Source of the DNA: JAAFIP01 sp043721235
GTDB taxonomy: Bacteria > Pseudomonadota > Gammaproteobacteria > Burkholderiales > Burkholderiaceae_C
Length of the DNA stretch: 7,150 bases
Assembly: GCA_043721235.1 (NCBI GenBank)
Contig: JAYSRE010000219.1
Location: 1 to 7,150 of the forward strand
Direction of reading: 5' to 3'
Position numbers and translations under genes: made by a program. Below are positions 5,837 to 7,150 of the stretch, one piece after another. Under the pieces are notes generated by a model. That model had not been told where the DNA came from, searched no databases, and saw only the letters and a list, made by a program, of their open reading frames with translations. Every line of letters begins with the position of its first letter. The first letter of the stretch is position 1.

Positions 5837-5882
5837 TATATTATTAATAGCTTCTTATCCAGCATTTCCTTGGGCGATAAGC
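5836..5882 (+). repeat. Degenerate 47-nt dispersed repeat, copy C
   Basis: It begins at the last base of the terminator and ends five bases before the yacG stop codon. It matches copy B (inside lolA) at 39 of 47 positions without gaps. Within it CTTATC (5854-5859) and GATAAG (5876-5881) are reverse complements, and CTAT/ATAG pair at its left end, so this intergenic copy can fold into small hairpins. The lolA copy has lost the CTTATC/GATAAG pairing. Confidence 0.7.
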
Positions 5883-5886
5883 TCAT

Positions 5887-6111
5887 TTAATGCAAATTTT
5901 CGTATTTGGCATCACCAAATACTGCATCAGGTGGTGGCGCAGCACTGGGCACGCGAAACGATTCACTGGCCCATGCGCCAAAGTCGTGGTCCTTGCATCG
6001 CTCACAGCAAAAAGGCCGCCAGCGGTTGTTGGGTGAAAACACGCTGTCGCCCTTGCAGCTGGGGCAAGCCACGGTGGGTGGCCGTTTGGCAGACTGTGCG
6101 GGTGTGCTCAT
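5887..6111 (-). CDS. yacG: YacG, DNA gyrase inhibitor / zinc-binding protein
   Basis: A 74-residue protein with the YacG zinc site: CPSC (Cys16, Cys19), then RPFCCERC with Cys35 and Cys39 in the ligand positions, followed by DFGAWASESFRVP, close to the LGEWAAEEKRIP pattern of E. coli YacG. The family is known to bind GyrB and inhibit gyrase. Cys36 is an extra cysteine beside the third ligand. It is the last gene of the coaE-zapD-yacG cluster, 15 bp after the zapD stop. Those 15 bases (ACC-CACC type, C-rich) hold no Shine-Dalgarno, so translation may depend on ribosomes finishing zapD. The family call is strong; the start is the only ATG that fits. Confidence 0.93.
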   Translation of the reverse strand: MSTPAQSAKRPPTVACPSCKGDSVFSPNNRWRPFCCERCKDHDFGAWASESFRVPSAAPPPDAVFGDAKYENLH

Positions 6112-6126
6112 ACAGTGGCGGGTGGT

Positions 6127-6885
6127 TTAGGCGCACAAAGTCAGCTCAAAACTGGCATCTTCACTGGTAACCACGGGCAGCTTGTCTGCACCTGACTCAC
6201 GCAGCAAGCGCACCGACACCATCAAGCGGTTGCCGCTGATCTCAGGAATGAAACCCCTGCCAGGGTCGATGCGCAGGCGTAGTAGCTGAAAACTGCGGCC
6301 TTGGGGCAGTGTTTGCTGGTATTGCCCGCCAGTGGCCATTACTTTTTGTGGTGCACCGGTATCGCGCAGCAGCTTGAGCAGCAAGTTCACACATTGGGCT
6401 AGTGGCCACAGCGTAGAGGCCCAACGCGTCAGGTCAGAGCGGCGTTGGTCCGCGCCCAGGTGCTGCCAGTGGTAGTAGGCGGGCAGGTCAAATTCGCAGG
6501 TTCCTGCGGGAATCCCAATGCGGCTGCGCACGCTAACCACCCATTCGTTGTCGTTCAAGGCTATGCCTGCCTTGCCTGGTTGGCCATTAAGACCTGCAAA
6601 AGCTTCTTCGAGTTGGCCTATCACCTCGTCTAAGGCGCTTTCGGCGATCGAAGGGTTACCACGGTAGCTGTTGAACAGCTGTTTGTGTTTTTCCAGGTCT
6701 TTGAGAATTTCAGATTTCAGGTCGGAGCGGGCACCAACTTCGATAATTTCAAATACTGTCACAAACGCAAAGTGATGGTCTAAAGCGCTCTCGCGCGCAA
6801 GCAGAACGCCAAGGCGCTCAAACAGATTCTCAAGTCGCAAATAGGTGCGTGCGCGCTCGTTAAAAGGGTATTCGTAAACAATCAC
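6127..6885 (-). CDS. zapD: ZapD, FtsZ-associated cell division protein
   Basis: ZapD (formerly YacF) binds the C-terminal tail of FtsZ and bundles its filaments at the division ring. The protein matches the family along its length: YEYPFNERARTYLRLENLF at the start, a helical N-terminal domain with LKSEILKDLEKHKQLF, then the conserved RIGIPAGTCEFDLPAYYHW segment and LDLIR-like LLKLLRDTGAP, and a beta-rich end with FIPEISGNRLMVSVRLL. I start it at the GTG at 6883-6885, giving MIVYEYPFNE and 252 residues; this is the usual start of the family and AGGAAAGAG lies just upstream (6892-6900). A TTG at 6907-6909 would add eight residues not seen in the family. It follows coaE by 24 bp and precedes yacG by 15 bp, the conserved coaE-zapD-yacG order. 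Confidence 0.94.
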   Translation of the reverse strand: MIVYEYPFNERARTYLRLENLFERLGVLLARESALDHHFAFVTVFEIIEVGARSDLKSEILKDLEKHKQLFNSYRGNPSIAESALDEVIGQLEEAFAGLNGQPGKAGIALNDNEWVVSVRSRIGIPAGTCEFDLPAYYHWQHLGADQRRSDLTRWASTLWPLAQCVNLLLKLLRDTGAPQKVMATGGQYQQTLPQGRSFQLLRLRIDPGRGFIPEISGNRLMVSVRLLRESGADKLPVVTSEDASFELTLCA

Positions 6886-6909
6886 AGTAGGCTCTTTCCT
6901 GGGCTGCAA

Positions 6910-7150
6910 TCATAGCCCGAAGCGCCGCGCTATTTCACCCACCTGCTGCGCAAGTGTTGCAAGGTCGATGTTATCGTTACAAATTACACTGTCCGCAGCT
7001 GCCAAACGCTGGGCACGGCTGGCCTGCGCGGCGATTGCTTGCAGTACTTGGTCGCGCGGCCATTGGCTGCGCTGCATGACGCGCAGAATTTGGGTCTCTT
7101 GGCTACAGTCGATCACCAGCACGTGGTCTAGCTTGGCCCGCCAGTGGCCA
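6910..7150 (-). CDS. coaE: Dephospho-CoA kinase CoaE, C-terminal part (cut by window edge)
   Basis: CoaE phosphorylates the 3'-hydroxyl of dephospho-CoA, the last step of coenzyme A synthesis. The minus-strand frame stays open to the window edge and gives 79 C-terminal residues of a protein normally about 200 long, so the P-loop lies outside. The visible part has the CoaE pattern: HVLVIDCSQETQILRVMQRS, then an ALxxQAsR-like motif IAAQASRAQRLAAADSVI, an Asn-rich turn, and a final helix ending GEIARRFGL. The apparent GTG start at 7122 is internal. It heads the coaE-zapD-yacG cluster. Confidence 0.9.
   Translation of the reverse strand, partial: GHWRAKLDHVLVIDCSQETQILRVMQRSQWPRDQVLQAIAAQASRAQRLAAADSVICNDNIDLATLAQQVGEIARRFGL

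Noticed and set aside
5829..6170. 113-residue plus-strand frame over repeat C and yacG
   Set aside because: It starts inside the terminator, has no ribosome site, and runs antisense to yacG, whose zinc motifs are clear.
6907..6909. TTG start for zapD
   Set aside because: The eight extra residues are not family-like, and the GTG at 6885 gives the usual MIxYEYPFNE start with a purine-rich site upstream.
1..7150. Defence system, prophage, transposon, CRISPR or RNA genes
   Set aside because: All substantial coding space is explained by housekeeping genes; no transposase, spacer array, tRNA or rRNA pattern was seen.

Overview
The window looks like ordinary chromosome from a betaproteobacterium, most likely a member of the Comamonadaceae (the Rhodoferax / Limnohabitans / Polaromonas neighbourhood). 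This rests on moderate GC, the protein flavour of FtsK, TrxB, LolA and ZapD, and the gene orders ftsK-lolA, rpmB-rpmG and coaE-zapD-yacG. The assignment comes from recognising protein families by eye, not from a database search.

Layout from left to right. Bases 1-63 are the last codons of an unrecognised plus-strand gene. Converging on it is a minus-strand group: a CRP/FNR-family regulator (3337-4011), ftsK (863-3292) and lolA (149-811, restarted here at a GTG with a good ribosome site). A 192-bp divergent promoter region separates the regulator from trxB (4204-5151, plus). It holds a near-perfect CRP-type palindrome at 4074-4089. Next on the plus strand come rpmB and rpmG (ribosomal proteins L28 and L33), behind a probable promoter and a leader of about 140 nt. 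They end at a perfect 20-bp stem with a TTCG loop (5793-5836), which can serve as a bidirectional terminator. Converging from the right is the conserved minus-strand cluster coaE (cut by the window edge), zapD and yacG.

The genes are housekeeping. FtsK and ZapD act at the division septum (DNA translocation and FtsZ bundling), and YacG is a small zinc protein known to inhibit gyrase. LolA ferries lipoproteins across the periplasm, TrxB keeps thioredoxin reduced, CoaE finishes coenzyme A, and L28/L33 belong to the large ribosomal subunit. The order trxB / divergent regulator - ftsK - lolA matches the E. coli order trxB / lrp - ftsK - lolA, but with a CRP-family protein in the place of Lrp.

I see no defence system, mobile element, CRISPR array or RNA gene. 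The most unusual signal is a degenerate repeat of about 47 nt present three times without gaps: just past the lolA stop (87-133), inside lolA (725-771) and just after the rpmG terminator (5836-5882). The copy inside lolA encodes the hydrophobic core and cleavage region of the LolA signal peptide, so an element that is otherwise intergenic appears to have been taken into protein-coding use.
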